From Girardinichthys multiradiatus (lineage: Eukaryota; Chordata; Actinopteri; Cyprinodontiformes; Goodeidae): 64,000 nt of DNA. Positions 38,869-51,652 of the stretch are shown here, in pieces. The position numbers and the translations under genes are program-made. The notes beneath the pieces are model-generated. The model was given only the letters and a program-made list of their open reading frames with translations, made no database searches and was not told the DNA's origin. Each line of letters begins with the position of its first letter. Position 1 is the first letter of the stretch. The DNA lies in assembly GCF_021462225.1 (NCBI RefSeq), contig NC_061812.1, forward strand, positions 46,791,363 to 46,855,362, written 5' to 3'.

Positions 38869-38965
38869 TACAAGATAATCACAACTAAAGGAAAATTCTT
38901 CAAAACCATCACCCCTCTCAGCTAACAGATAATCCAAAGCCATTCTAGTTTGCAAACTCATCGTT

Positions 38966-39858
38966 CTAATAGCTTAGGCTGATTGAAGTATAAGTTGTGA
39001 CCGTAGGTAGTAAGTGAGCTAGATAACATACTCCAGACCAAGTAGCAGGCAGATACAGATATGATCTAGTTCCACACATCCAACCCATGTTCTTAGGACA
39101 CGAAAACCCATCTCTACTAGGAAAAGTAACAAGAACCCTGGTTAATTTACCTGCCATGCCATACAATTAACCTCCGTCCGGTAAGGCTGTAAGATTAAAA
39201 GTTAACACAAAGATATCTGGAGCCAAAGATTCTGAAATAGTATAAGGATCAGTCCTGACAGGACAAGGTCTAGATGTATTAATGTGGGTCAAGGCACATG
39301 AAACTGGTATAATAGTTTTACAACCCTCCGTCTTTCCAAGGAAATAAGGTGTACTTTCCTCCTGTGTAATACAAATATCTGGATCTTTAATCGGATTTCT
39401 AATACCCCGAATTCTATAAAAAGTTTCTGTAGAAGCACACGTTAAATTAGTCTCACTAAAAAATTTACTAACATTTTTGCTTTTTCTTACAGTATAATTC
39501 CTCACAGTTTTGATGCATCAGTTGCCACCATACATTATCAGTATGATCATAGTAGTCAGAAAAGTGATGAATCTCTCTTCGAATCCGCTGATGAATATTA
39601 TTAGTCAGATTAACCACACATTGTCTTTGCTGTACCTTTCCCAAAATGAACACAAGAGTTATAAAAAATACTTGCAATACCAATCATTAGCCTCAGAACA
39701 GACCATCTTCCATTTAACTGCATCGTGACCTTGAAGTGGAATGTCCTTTCTTCTGGTACTGAAAGCAAACAGTTTTTTTTCAAAGAAAACAAATTATAAA
39801 CACAACTTAAAAAACAAAAAAAACAAAAACTCCTGCTGACTCTCCTGAGTGGCTTCAA
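38966..39858 (-). pseudogene. Retroviral envelope surface-subunit remnant
   Basis: Read in three pieces in different frames: a leader with a hydrophobic signal-like segment (VFFITLVFILG, about 39660), a Cys-containing surface segment (39167-39505), and a last piece with MCGTRSYLYLPATWSGVCYL (38966-39166). The ectodomain resembles fish gamma-type envelopes. The cleavage site, fusion peptide and transmembrane subunit are missing; the polypurine tract follows about 100 bp later. Frame breaks plus this truncation make it inactive. Confidence 0.6.
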
Positions 39859-40329
39859 GCTGCCCTGTTACCAGTCTGGTACAGGTGGGCGGTCGTAGGA
39901 AGCTCCTCTAGAAATATATTTAGAAACAGGAACTCTAACCTGCTGGAAGTTAGGCTTCCATAGTCCAACTAAACAACGGTGGAAATGAACACATTCAAAT
40001 TTGTAATAATACCATAATGATAAATATCAAGCAATAAACATAAAAGTTAGATAAAAGCATCCGAGATATCCTCCTCAGAGTCAGTCTCGCTGTCAAAGTG
40101 GGAGGAAAGAATCTCTCACTGTGGTGTGTGTGCAGTGAGGCAAATGACCTTATGATTTCTAACTTTCAGGCAATGCGATGGCCTTAAGTAGATTCTGAAA
40201 TAACGTTGCACTGCCCAAGGGATTATTGTGCCCTTGTAAGAACAGTGTTCTTCAACCACCTCTTCAATCACTCGCCAGTGATCAGCTTACAGTTCTTTGT
40301 CTCGTGGTAGTCCGCTGTCCTCACACCTT

Positions 40330-40695
40330 TCAGGCCGTGGATGATCCAGTTGGAAGATGACTTGTGTCCTGGAAGCCAGATGAAGCTGGAGGAGCTAGAG
40401 CTTTCCTGCAGCTTTCCTGGGTGTCTAGTAGGATCTGATATGGGCCATTCCAGCGCCTGGACTTCTTGTGTTTTCTCCTAGATTCTCTGACCAGAATCCA
40501 GTCCCCAGGAATAAAGGACTGGAGGGTGGAAGTGGCTGTTTCTGGTAATGCAGCCTTCACCGTCTGTGAAACTTGAGAAAACACAGTGGACAGGTTTTGA
40601 CAGTAAAACAACATCCTATCTTCACACAAAGATGTGGAAGAAAATAATCTTGGCAATATCCCCATGTCCAAATTAGGAGACCTGCCACACAGCAC
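40330..40695 (-). pseudogene. Retroviral integrase C-terminal (GPY/F) remnant
   Basis: Open for 121 codons. It shows the C-terminal integrase module with PGDWILVRESRRKHKKSRRW and NGPYQILLDTQ, the GPY/F motif found in gamma/epsilon-type retroviruses and Gypsy elements. The zinc-binding and DDE core domains are absent upstream. The end is out of register with the usual terminus (APPASSGFQDTSH). Non-functional on its own. Confidence 0.75.
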
Positions 40696-40699
40696 TTAA

Positions 40700-43600
40700 A
40701 AAGGACTGAGATTTGCCTGTGTCCTTTGTCTCAATCTCATATAAGTGAGAACAATAGGTAGAGCCTTCACAACACTTGGCTAATTTTCAATTCAAAGTTC
40801 CATTCTCAAACCTAAGTGCTTAACTACATGAACTTCATCAAAACATCCAACAAAATCAAAAGAATTGATCTTCTGACTTCACCTGATATACTAGCAGTGA
40901 CCATCAGCTAAATATTCTGAATATCAAAAATGTGACATGATGTTTGAGGAAGGTCTGATTACAGGTCAATATTTCATAGTTTCAGAATACCCAAAAAGAA
41001 TTTCAAAAATGGTCTAATCTGTGGAGATATAAAATTTCACAAAAAATCAACACCATAATTTCAGAGAGGTTTTCAGAATGTGGTCTTAGGGAGCTATGCA
41101 CCATTTATATAAACAAAGTACAACATCTCTCTCGCATTGTCACTAAGTCCTCACTGGAGGTATGAGTTACCCTTTTTCCCATGAGTGCTAAAACTTTTGG
41201 AACCCCATGTTACTTTATTCTGACATTCCCCTCTTCTGGCGCAGGGTCCAACCCATGCGACAATCCAGCAAAAAGTTTGTACAAAAATGTTCTAGTAACC
41301 AAGATCACATTACCTAGAACCAAATAAATGAATTCTGACATAACTATGTGTCACTATGAATTTAACGAAAGCAACATAAAGAAAAAAAAAAAAATCCAGA
41401 TGTTTTTAACTGCAATTCAGTTCCAGTAACAACAAAACACAAACTTTAGTTATTCAGTTCATCAATGTCTCACTTAGAAATTAGTCACATATCATCCTAA
41501 TTTGTCTTGTATAAAGATGAGTATTAGATTAATGGACATCCAATGTAATTCAGATGCATAAACCCTACAAATTGAATCTCATAAATAATTCCCACCAAGT
41601 ATGAAATCATAACTCTGATTCTTTATCAAAAATATATTCCTTACTTTTGGCATATCTTGAATTGTCAGCTAGCTTAATGGTACCAGGGAAACTTTCAATC
41701 TAATAAATCACCAATGATTCTGCATGCAAAACTAATTCTTCAAACTAGTTTAAACTATTTCATTAACCTTTTAGTAATAAAACACATAAATCTAAAAGTC
41801 ATGCTACATCCTTAATCATTATACAAAAAAACAAACAAACATGTTTTTAAGGCAACAATCACTACAAGCATTTTGATTCTATTGTCTCTTACACAGTGTT
41901 AAAACTCAGGAATGGAGGTGCTGAGCGTTACCATGACAACAAAGGCATGAACCAACCTGGTAGGTGGGCGGAGTCAGGCAGAACTAACCTTTGATTGACA
42001 GCCTATGGGCGGACCCACAGTTTCTTCATCCCATCCCACATTAGTGTAACTTAAACTGCAAAGCTATTAACATGCACCTACCTGAGAAACAAGCTGCTTC
42101 TTAACTCTCCTGAAAACACAAAGTTAAATCAATCTGGGATTTAGAAACATTATTCTAAACATGGATTATTGTTTCATGCAACATATAATCAAACATTCAG
42201 TCCAACAAAACAAAGACAAAACATCAAAGACAAACAAATGGCCAAATTTGAAGCTTCAAGAATTCAAAGAAATTTTTAACAATCCCTTTTCAGAATATGT
42301 TTTCTCAGCCATATCTTTTAATGCTATAAATGATCAATTTTGTTATGACAATCATCAGGATCCTTTTTTTAAAAATGAGTGCACATAGTCTAAAAAATCT
42401 CAAAGTATTTAGAAGCACAGCAACAGTTTTCTCTTATATGAATCCAAATTTACTGATGCTGAAACCTTTTGCTAATTCTTTGTACTGTAACTCGGTAACA
42501 ATAACTACAATCCTGAGAGTTATTGTAATAGTTCTCTTTTTGTTTGGCTCAATTTGATCGCAGCTGCATTGCAGAATTTCAAGTTAAATGCAAAGAAGTA
42601 TTTTTAATTTAATTCAATTCAAATTCAAAGATACTTTATTGATCCCCGACGGGAAATTAGAAAAGTCAGCGTTGACATTTTCATGTTACACCCAAACTAA
42701 ACAAAACTGCAGTGTTTGACTTAATCAGAAATTAAGATAAGAACTGGACTTTTTCTCATTTTCTTTAATTTGGGCTATTTAAATTTTGAGAGTTGGGGAG
42801 AACTTATTACTAGAACCCCTCTTTTACAATCCAAATGCTGATAAATGTTCCAATATTTTATCTCTTAGTAATCTGAAATCACCTTGTGTACCTTTGTACT
42901 CCTATGTATTCCTTTAATCTTTAAACCCTAAGAAATCAAACAAGGAGACTTGAGTTTGAGCCGACCATCCTCTTACTGTTAAGAGGGCCTTTATTTCTTT
43001 TCTTTTCCTAAAATGAAGGATTTTACTTGTCTTTATTCCGTTATACAAGTCCTAACCTTGGTTCCAAAACTAAACTCTTCAACCCCAATCTGTGTTCCCC
43101 AGAGTAGAAATGTTTGAGTATTATTGCATTTCAAAGCCACCAAACGACTGGAACTCATCATTGGCTTAGATCTATTTTAATAAGTAATCAGCCTACCTTT
43201 AATTAAGTATTATAATTTTATGGACCCAAAATCTATGGCTTACAGGCTTCAGGAGTCCAGGAACCACAAGTTGAGAACTACTGCATTGAACAATGGTGTT
43301 AACTTTCTGCAGAGATTGAAGGATTGGCTAAATATATTGTTTCTGCTTGGACCATAATCAGATTTAAAATTATTAGTTCACAGCTCCTAATTTACCTCAG
43401 ATCATATTTGCTTCTAACCCAGTTCATAAGAAGCTTCAGACAACATTATGTTAAAAAAACAAAAACAAAACAAAAAACCAGATCTGTTTTAAAATAAAGA
43501 AAAAGCATGCTTAAAAAAACTTGTTACTGTGGTGGAAAATAACTCCACGGTTCTGAAGGCCTTTTCATGCAGAGTCTTTTAGGAAGCATGAGATTAGTTA

Positions 43601-45914
43601 AAATTTTGTGTGGTACCACTGTCCAATCAGATTCTTTCTAAATAATCAAATTTTTCATACTCATTTTAAAGGTTTGTTTTACCAAGGGAAATGTGTTTAA
43701 CAAAACCAATTACTCTCAAAAGTTTTAAAAGTTTTTAGCTGGTGATATCTTAGAAAACAACAAGTGTTTTAATATTTCTGTGCAACACAGAACTGATCAG
43801 GTGTCCTTTCCTTCTCCAAAGGGAGAAAAAAGAACCTGCAGAACCAAACCTTTCATAGTTTTTGTCAGGACCTGATATAAGGTACAGTGTAAATCAACAC
43901 GCTGCATGAATCAGAAGAGGGAAGAAAAAAACCTAATATAACCTCTTCCCAGCAGCTGCTGTGAAAAACAATGAATTTGTACCTTCCATAAGCGTCAGTT
44001 AACACTTGCGGACAAAAACTGCACCAAACTTTAAGTACTGTGTCAGAGACTGTATGAAGACCATCTGCAGTAGAACTAAGCCTGTTTTAATGAGGTCTCT
44101 ACCCATTAGATTTATGGGATAAAAACTCTGACAACAGAAAATTATACCTGAAGGAGAAACCCATCAGGTTTTACGCATTCGCGGGGTTTTTAAAATACTC
44201 CTTCATAAGATCTGTCCTGAGAATAACATAGAAACACATGGTTACTGCTGAGTTTTGGAGATGTTGTAACTTCCTCTGCATTTTCATAACTTTTAATAAC
44301 TATAATAATTGACCCTGAATATTCCACGACGAAAGAGAACTTGCTTCTCTGAAAGAATTAACCGGAAAGTATCAAATGAGTTAAGTTATCACCCTTTTAA
44401 AGAAACTTTGCTAACCCTAAAATAATATTTTAACCCGCTATATCTGTCCACGTCAAGCAAGCGTGTCACATGAGCAGCGGTTAATAAGCGTTCTTCATTG
44501 CAGAAAATAGGAAAAGATTTATGCAAATGTGTGTGTGTTTGTACGTTACCCTCATCAGTTTCTAAATCGCTCCACAGTCAGACTGTCAGGCACACAGTCC
44601 TCTATCAGTCCAAAAAACAACCAGGCCCTTCCCAGGTGTGTTGGTGAGACATTCAATAATTCTTTGTCCACTTTAACTTCTCCAGGAGGGAGAAAGAAGA
44701 AACTTTGCTCCGGTTTCTCTTCTGCCCGCACAAGATGCTTTCAATATAAATCCAGTGTATCGCTCTTCTGGCTCTTGCAAACAGCATGGATCGTTGTCCA
44801 TCTCAGTGGGTCCAGACTTCTTCTGAGTTTTGTTTTGTTTTCTTGTAGAAAGTCACACTGCGATTTTCAACATGCAGGAAGGCAGATCTCTCTCTTTCAG
44901 GCCGTGCTGGAGAAGCGTCTCTGGTGTAGTAGCCATGGAGAAGGGCAGGTTTCTAAAATCCAGACTCAAAAACGCAGATGTTGAACTCAAATCCCATATA
45001 TGTGTGTATTTGTGTGTGAGAGAGGCAGAAGAAAAGTTTAGTATAGGTTCAGATTTTGCACAAATAAATATTATCAGTCAGTCAGTTGTCCCCCTGCCTG
45101 TCACTTCCTTCCACAACATGCACTATACTCCTTTCTAAAACAACTTTCTTTTCGCATCTCTAATGTCCCTTTTCACTTTTACCTTCTTTCCCGACTGATC
45201 GCAATATTTAAGACAAACAAAACTTCCTTCAGGAAAGTTTTAACTCTTTAACCCCTTAATTGATGCACTCTGTGCTTTTTAATCTTTCTTATGTTTTTTT
45301 AATTTTTCCATCAACTGTTTTACTTGAAACTTTTTAAACTATTTAACTTATTTACAACCAAACTTATCTTCCAAATTAAAGCACATTTAACACAATCATC
45401 CCCACTTTTTCCTTTCATTATTTTATAAATCAGAGTATGAAGAAGGAGACACCCCTGATGCCTCAAAGTTCCGGAACCATTTTTTTTTACCCGTTCAGCG
45501 GCACGTCTGTCCACTGGCTTTTCTCCTTTATGAGGTGTAGAAAATTGCTAAAAACCACCTGCAAAACCCTGTGTTTTGCTTTATCCCATTGTTACCAATG
45601 AGAACCTCCCTGCCATTCCTTTCGCAGGATAACTGGGCCCTCAGCTGATGTCCTCCCTCTCGCAACTCTGGAACCTAATTTATTAGTTAGGAGATGATGG
45701 TTAATGTGTAATAAAAATAATAATATACATTATATCATACAGAGCAACTTCTCACCCAGATATATTTGAAGACAAATAGTTCGGATCTAATCGTCCAGAA
45801 GCCGCAGGCGGGCACCAGAACTCCCCTCCGTAAAATGGAAGTGGACTGAGAACAACTCTCAGGCTGGCCAGGCGTCCGTGTCCCATCCTGCGGTCTCCTC
45901 TGGCACGTTAGATC
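40700..45914. other. Provirus interior without viral genes
   Basis: AT-rich, no retroviral ORF on either strand. Contains a LINE-tail-like TACTTTATTGATCCCCGACG at about 42632 and a plus-strand frame at 44529-44984 running against the virus, with no domain. Confidence 0.55.
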
Positions 45915-45933
45915 CTGTTCGTGACGCTAAAAT
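45915..45933 (-). other. Primer-binding-site position
   Basis: Directly downstream of the 5' LTR the minus strand reads ATTTTAGCGTCACGAACAGG, resembling the TGGCGNNNCGAACAGG layout of retroviral primer sites. The tRNA is not assigned. Confidence 0.45.
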
Positions 45934-46362
45934 TGTTGTGGAATTTTCTTATCAAAGTGGGTAGAAGTTGACTCATAACAAGAGAAAATCCGGACTTTGT
46001 CTTTATAAGTTTTACTCAAAGGCATTCAGCGTTTGAAGACCCTGACACTGAGGTTAGTCAATGAAACAGAGCCCCGATCAACATTTACACACAGTATTTA
46101 TACCAGAACATGACAGTGTTATCTCAACACTTCAAAGAGTCTGTGTTTTATGACCCCAGACCCTTCTCGGGTTCAGAGGTGACTAGGTTACCTAGGAACA
46201 ACCATCTACTCTCCCTGAGGCATCACCCTAACAAATGCCCTTAACCATTAAACTTCTGATAATGGCTTTTACAGCTTCCTCCTCTAACACAGATGTTCAC
46301 TGGAGTGAGGTAAACCAAAGGTCATACACTGTGGAATGCTTACTGCAAGAATTTCCATCACA
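45934..46362 (-). repeat. 5' LTR of the provirus
   Basis: Matches the other LTR except for a T/C change and a small difference in the CATCACCCTAAC stretch (one added base). TATAAATA at about 46096-46103 on the minus strand should start transcription leftwards. Confidence 0.92.
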
Positions 46363-47085
46363 CACTCCTCCCGGATGAGCATGTAGAGACAGTGGACAGT
46401 AACTGGCATTGACTTTGCAGCAATCCCTCATACTGAGCATGCATGTAGCGACCGCGGAGAGGAAAAACTCCCTTTTAACAGGAAAAAAACTCCAGCAGAA
46501 CCAGGCTCAGTGTGAGCGGCCATCTGCCACGACCGACTGGGGGTTAGAGAGAACAGAGCAGAGACACAAAGAGAACAAAGAAGCACTGATCCAGGAGTAC
46601 GTTCTATGGGAAGGAAAAGTAAATGTTAATGGATGTAGCTCCTTTAGACGTTTCATCTAGAAAGAAAGAACAGATAAACTCTGAGCCAGTTTTCAAGTCT
46701 GAAAAGTCTGAGCCAGTCTGAAAGAGAGCACATACAGTTAGTTACAGTTAAGCTCAGTCAATCGCCATGTCTAGGAGAGAGAAATGGTTAAACACTAAAA
46801 GACAGGGCCATGTGGATCATCGGTAAAGGGTGAGCATTAAGTTGTTGCCAGCAGAAGCTCGGACGATTCCCCTCTCCAGAAAGGTGTCACAGGTAGACAC
46901 AGAGTCAGGCCAGGTGTGGCTTCTAGGAAGAGAAAAGAGAGAACAAAGTTAAAAGCTGAAATAACAGCAAATAATGCAAAATAGGAGAGTAGTGTGAGAA
47001 TGTAGCGAAGAGGGTGAAAGTGGTCATTATGTCCTCCAGCAGCCTAAGCCTATAGCAGCATAACTACACAGATAGTTTCAGTTCA

Positions 47086-49499
47086 GATTATTTAGTTAAA
47101 CGGCGCTTATTTACAACAATGTCATCTCAAGGCACCCCACAAAGGGTCCCACTGATGGTCATTGTTATACTAAAGGCAGATTATCTTTCAGATATATCTT
47201 CTAACAGTAATAATGACCATGCAGAACTGCCTCTTAATGTGTCAAAAATAAACGTAGTGATAAAGCCATTTGCTCTACACTGAAAAACTGTAGTACATTA
47301 TACACAAAGTCTAGAAATCATCACATTTCAACTCACTGACAGCCCACATCAAAGGCAGCAATAAGAGACAATGTGAGGTTAAAGATGTTCTTTATTTTAC
47401 ATAAAAAAATATGCAGGCATCACTTGGTGGTGGTGTACTTCTTAAGTATTGAACTTTTGAAGACATTTTGTCCCACAAATCTTAAAAGTCTTCATAGCAT
47501 CGATTATAAAATAACAAAATTTAAAAAACACACACAACAACATAGTATCATTAGGATGTTACTTCATGTGATGGAGGAAATTACAGTAGGAATCTGGGAA
47601 ACTAACCCTGCATCCATGGCGCAGAAGTGGCTGCAGTACCCTGGAGTACTGGGTTCCAAATAAAAGCCTCTCAGCTGTCCTCGTTTCCCATTGCCCCAGT
47701 AACCTGCACCACAATCTTTAAATGTGCTTCAACATCTTAAGCAGTTTGATATGAGGTACGGCTTCCGGTACTCAGCCTGATATTCTTTAGAGAATTTCTT
47801 CCCGTCAACGACACCTTCAATTGTATAAAGAAATTATTAAAATCACCAAACACAACATTTAAGTAGCACTTGCATAAGGACAAGGCATTTCCTTTTCCCA
47901 ATGTATTAAACATGTAGTGCAAAAGTCCTTTGTGACAGAAGATTTCAATTAACGCCTGATGTTTAAAATGTAACTATAAATGAAGTAATTTGTGGATTCA
48001 TGTAAAACAGTTCAGGAGCAGCTAAGGCCAATGACTCATTTATTGTTTTATTATGTCTACAAAACCTCTGAAGTTATTAAAATTAAAATCAGTTAAAATT
48101 AAAATCAAAATCAACACTACACACATCTCCAAAATATATGACTAAATTTACAAAACTATGTTTAGTTAATACAACAAATATATATATATTCAGTATTAAT
48201 CCATCTGCAAAACGCAACATATCAGCAACAAATTCATGTAGCTAAGCTATGTTATGCTACAAAACGTACTACATATAGGTGTATTTTTGCTATGGTGACA
48301 TGCTAGTAATATACCTCAACACAATACATTAAGACGTTTATGGTCCATGTCTCTCCAATGTGTTAATTTTTTAAGTATAAATAATGTCGAGGTAGGAAAA
48401 CTTTACTGGCCGTCCGTTAACTCTTACATTACTCCTCACCTCTCATCGACTTTTTTTATTTGGTACCCCAAAGGACAATCCTCAGTCAGAGATCAGTTGT
48501 AGTTTCCACAAGTTTATTAAAACCACTCTGAATTCAGAGAGGGAGACATCACACTTACACTGCTACCTGGAAACTTCTGTGTGTTGTCTCACTGGGGGCT
48601 GCGTTACATTACATTTTATACCCAACGCTGCTATGCAGTACACATACACAATCATTCTGTCTGTGGATGTCTCCCCAGCAACACTATCAAAGAAACAGAG
48701 ATACATTTCATCATTTAATTAAAGAATTGTGTCCCACATGTCTTCAGGAATCTTCAGGGAGAGGAGTACCATGCCTCCCCAATACACTGCCAGCTTCTCA
48801 CGATACAGACAGAAAACACCTGCAACAAGCTTTAACCTTGAATAATAAACACTCATTGTGTAAAAACAGGACTCTATAATACTACAGGCTACTGTTATGC
48901 TTTTTTCTAACTATCATAACTAAAAACTTCTAATAATAATCAATCTGTAAGCAGCAAAGTCCCAAATATATCTTAGTCTTAGCTACAAATAATAATGCAT
49001 TTATATTTCCACACTACTAATGATAAGGCATTTATATTTCCACAATAACTTTGAAACTAGCATAACTAGTCTTTTTACTTCATGTTTTTCACTCTTCAAC
49101 CTCACTGCTTCGGTCTCGCTACGATCATGTTTGAAACATAAGTACGATAGATCACCTTTCGTCACTTACATTTTAGACCTGTACTTTTGACTTTTTTTAC
49201 CTATAAATTTGTACATGTAGGTTTCATAATACAAACTGACAACATAAAAAATATAATTTCGAAAAATTACTTAATGACTGATAATTGCGTTACCTTCTTT
49301 TTGCGCTTCTCCATACAACTTCATACAGGTTAGCTCTGGTTAGCTCTTTATATATACCTCGGTGAAAAACAGGACATAAAGCCAACCAATCACTGTTCGT
49401 GATCACGGAACGCCTACAAGTTGAGAAACCCCCACTTTGGTTGAGAATCGCCCACTTTTAGTCTGCAGAGACTCCTGTCTCCTGTGGATGCTTCCTGTA
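47086..49499. other. Intergenic repeats, no gene recognised
   Basis: A diverged GTTTCAGTTCAGATTATTTA repeat end near 47078, an LTR-like stretch around 48440-48960 (CACAAGTTTATTAAAACC, minus-type polyadenylation region), and short duplicated AAGGCATTTATATTTCCAC units near 48990-49045. Confidence 0.35.
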
Positions 49500-50225
49500 A
49501 CTTCGTTGCCCAGACAACTTTTCCTCAGCACAGTTCACGTAAGATGTTGTGTTTTGGGCAGAGAGAAGTAGTTTAGAATGAAATAATCTAAACATTTTTC
49601 ATTTTATGACGTTTGGTTTTGTTTGTGTTGAAACTCAGCCATCTTTTATTCAGCAAATCACTCTTTATTTTATTAAAATAATATTTTATCTGATCTTGCA
49701 TTGTGAATGGTTGTCTAAAGGTATGTTGATTATTGCCTAAGTTAGTTCCAAGACTAACTTAACTTCACTTCCAGATTCTTCAAGATAATCCTTGGTTCTC
49801 AAACATAAACATTGCATGGTAATGTTGCATCACTCTTCGGTCATTGTTTCAACCATCTTTAATCAGCTTGTTTATATTGTACATAGCCCATTAGTCTTCC
49901 TTATTCTTTCATTCTACTTGGTAGTTTAGTTGGATTGTTTTAGCATAGTAAAGAGTTTGTTAATTTAAATATGTTTGACTTGAGTTCACTTATTTTTGTT
50001 AGTAAATTCTTGTATTTTAAGACATTGAGTGAATTCATTCCATGTGTGTACAGAGTTTCGCTGTTCAACAGTGTCAGAGCTTGGCTCATTCCTTTCAATT
50101 TTGTCCTAATACCACCTCCTTATTAGGCTGGTATTCACAGGACAACCCTTAACAGACCGAAATATTATTTAATAAAATATTAAAGTATTAATATTAAATA
50201 TTAAATAGTATATTCAGATTCATAA
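49500..50225 (+). repeat. LTR family 1, 3' part with internal deletion
   Basis: Follows the 22559 copy from about 23190 to its end (GTGTTTTGGGCAGAGA, ACAGGACAACCCTTAACAGA), but lacks the part equivalent to about 23310-23780. The terminal CCAACA is lost, and no primer-binding site or target duplication follows. Confidence 0.7.
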
Positions 50226-50533
50226 TTACATTTACATTTGAGCCTCCTGTTTAATTAAAATAAAAAACATTAAGGTTTAGAAATTCTCAATCAGCTATAT
50301 ATGAAAGAGATAATGGTGTGTGGTGTATGGATAAGCACCGATGTAAGAATTAAAGCCTCTGTTTAAGAGGAAGTGTAATGTTGAGTGAGATAGGAATAGA
50401 GCAGATGTTCAGGAATTGGGGAAGTGAGAGCTGTAGCTTACAGCACAAGGATGATGACTGAGGCGGGGGCGCAGGTCAAAGAAGAGGCCAGCAGACAGCT
50501 CAGGACTGAGGTGATGATGGCACAGCCAAGCGG
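50226..50533. other. Leader region of the virus-like ORF
   Basis: AT-rich after the LTR fragment, then purine-rich. An alternative frame (50424-50666) starts MRAVAYSTRMMTEAGAQVKE and overlaps the main ORF; no domain. Confidence 0.3.
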
Positions 50534-51652
50534 ATGGTTTGGGCCCTGGGAGTTGACAACCTGGGGACAGTTGCAAATCCAGACATCCCCCTGGAAGACT
50601 TGCCTGACACTCCCAAGGAAAGGGGTGCTCGGAGTAAAGGGCTATACTACTACACCACCAGTTTAGATGCCTGGGGCAGCCAGGGAGCCAGACCCAAACA
50701 AAAGGTGGGAGAGTTCATCGTAACCTCTGAAAACTGGCATCGCAATAGAGTGCTACAGATTCCAGGTACTGTGGCTCATTGGACAGACACACCCACTGAC
50801 CATAGCTCCACCCAGAGGGTACAACTGGCAGTGCAAATGGTTGTAGTCCCATTTAGATGTGTATACTCCGTCGGAGCAACAATAGCAGCCATTCCAAAAC
50901 AGCAAAAAGAAGACCCTGGAAAAGTAGAAGTTGCAGCAGCATACAGCAATAAACGCTCACATTCCTGGCATTGGCCCTCTTTGCCACAGAAGTGGAAATG
51001 GACAAGAAAGGACAAAAATTGACGGACCGACAAGGAAAAGGAACAAAAGTCGTCAAGCATCAAAGGAAAAAAAAAAACACAAAAAGAAGACTGTTATTCC
51101 CCATCGGGTTCCTATACCGACGACAGAGTTAAAATTGGGCCTAACACCTGGAATGACCTGATGCATGGAATCCCCTATTTGAAATTGCCATCAGGATTAG
51201 TTCTATTGGACACACCGAGAGCAGAATTTGCCCCTTTCCATCCATCCTCAGAAAGTTATTTTGTCTCCAATATAGAGTATCATAGAAAAGCAGATCTGCA
51301 AAAGCCTTACCATGCTGGAAAAGGCCACACCTTGCCATGGGATGTAAGTAACTTTTTCCTCTCATATCGCACAATGTCCTGGCCTGGCAACAAAGGGCGT
51401 CACCCGCTGGACACTCAAGTTATAATCTCACCAGACGGGCCCGAAAGCATGCCATGGATATTCAATACAGTCCACCTCGAAGTAAAAGGAGCAGTTCTGG
51501 GAATCAGATGGGGACCACATTATCAAGAACCATTACAAGGCATGTATTATGAAGTTTCAATGGCCGGAGCTGTAATTTGGGCCACATCACCTGCTATGTC
51601 AAAAGAAGTCAAGGCCAATGAGCACAAAGAGTTTGGTGAAAATGCTCTATAA
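50534..51652 (+). CDS. Virus-like ORF of unknown family, one internal stop
   Basis: One frame of 372 codons broken by a single TGA (51020-51022). Part 1 (162 residues) reads MVWALGVDNLGTVANP, GEFIVTSENWHRNRVLQIPG, VQLAVQMVVVPFRCVYSVGA. The lysine-rich link after the stop leads to part 2 with WNDLMHGIPYLKLPSG, LPWDVSNFFLSYRTMSWPG and VHLEVKGAVLGIRWGPHYQE. It is rich in Trp/Pro/Tyr, almost without Cys, and has no signal peptide or membrane helix, unlike an envelope. Alternating hydrophobic strands would suit a beta-rich capsid or a retroviral accessory protein. I do not recognise the family. Flanks are LTR fragments. Confidence 0.45.

Larger units (their letters stand above)
38426..46362 (-). 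mobile_element. Endogenous retrovirus, two near-identical LTRs, interior mostly non-coding
   Basis: 7937 bp on the minus strand, flanked by CACT duplications (38422-38425, 46363-46366). The LTRs (428 and 429 bp) differ at about three positions. In viral order: 5' LTR (46362-45934), a primer-binding-site position, about 5.2 kb without any recognisable gag, protease or reverse transcriptase, an integrase C-terminal remnant (40330-40695), an envelope surface remnant (39858-38966), a polypurine tract and the 3' LTR. Conserved LTRs with an almost empty interior suggest mobilisation by proteins supplied by another virus. Confidence 0.9.
38217..47085 (+). mobile_element. Non-autonomous dispersed element split by the provirus
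   Basis: The left part 38217-38425 begins ATTCAATTCAATTCAGTTTA and carries a TTTATATAGCGCC arm. The right part resumes at 46367 (CCTCCCGGATGAGCATGTAG), giving one continuous element once the provirus and one CACT are removed. It has no coding capacity; 46409-46660 only happens to be open. Border on the right is uncertain. Confidence 0.55.

Noticed and set aside
44529..45138. Plus-strand frames inside the provirus
   Set aside because: Opposite to viral transcription, no domain, no promoter; likely chance.
46409..46660. 83-codon ORF as a gene
   Set aside because: Lies entirely in the non-autonomous dispersed element, whose copies have no coding function.
50534..51652. Retroviral envelope or gag of LTR family 1
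   Set aside because: No signal peptide, membrane anchor, cysteine pattern, zinc knuckle, or primer-binding site after the LTR fragment; identity left open.
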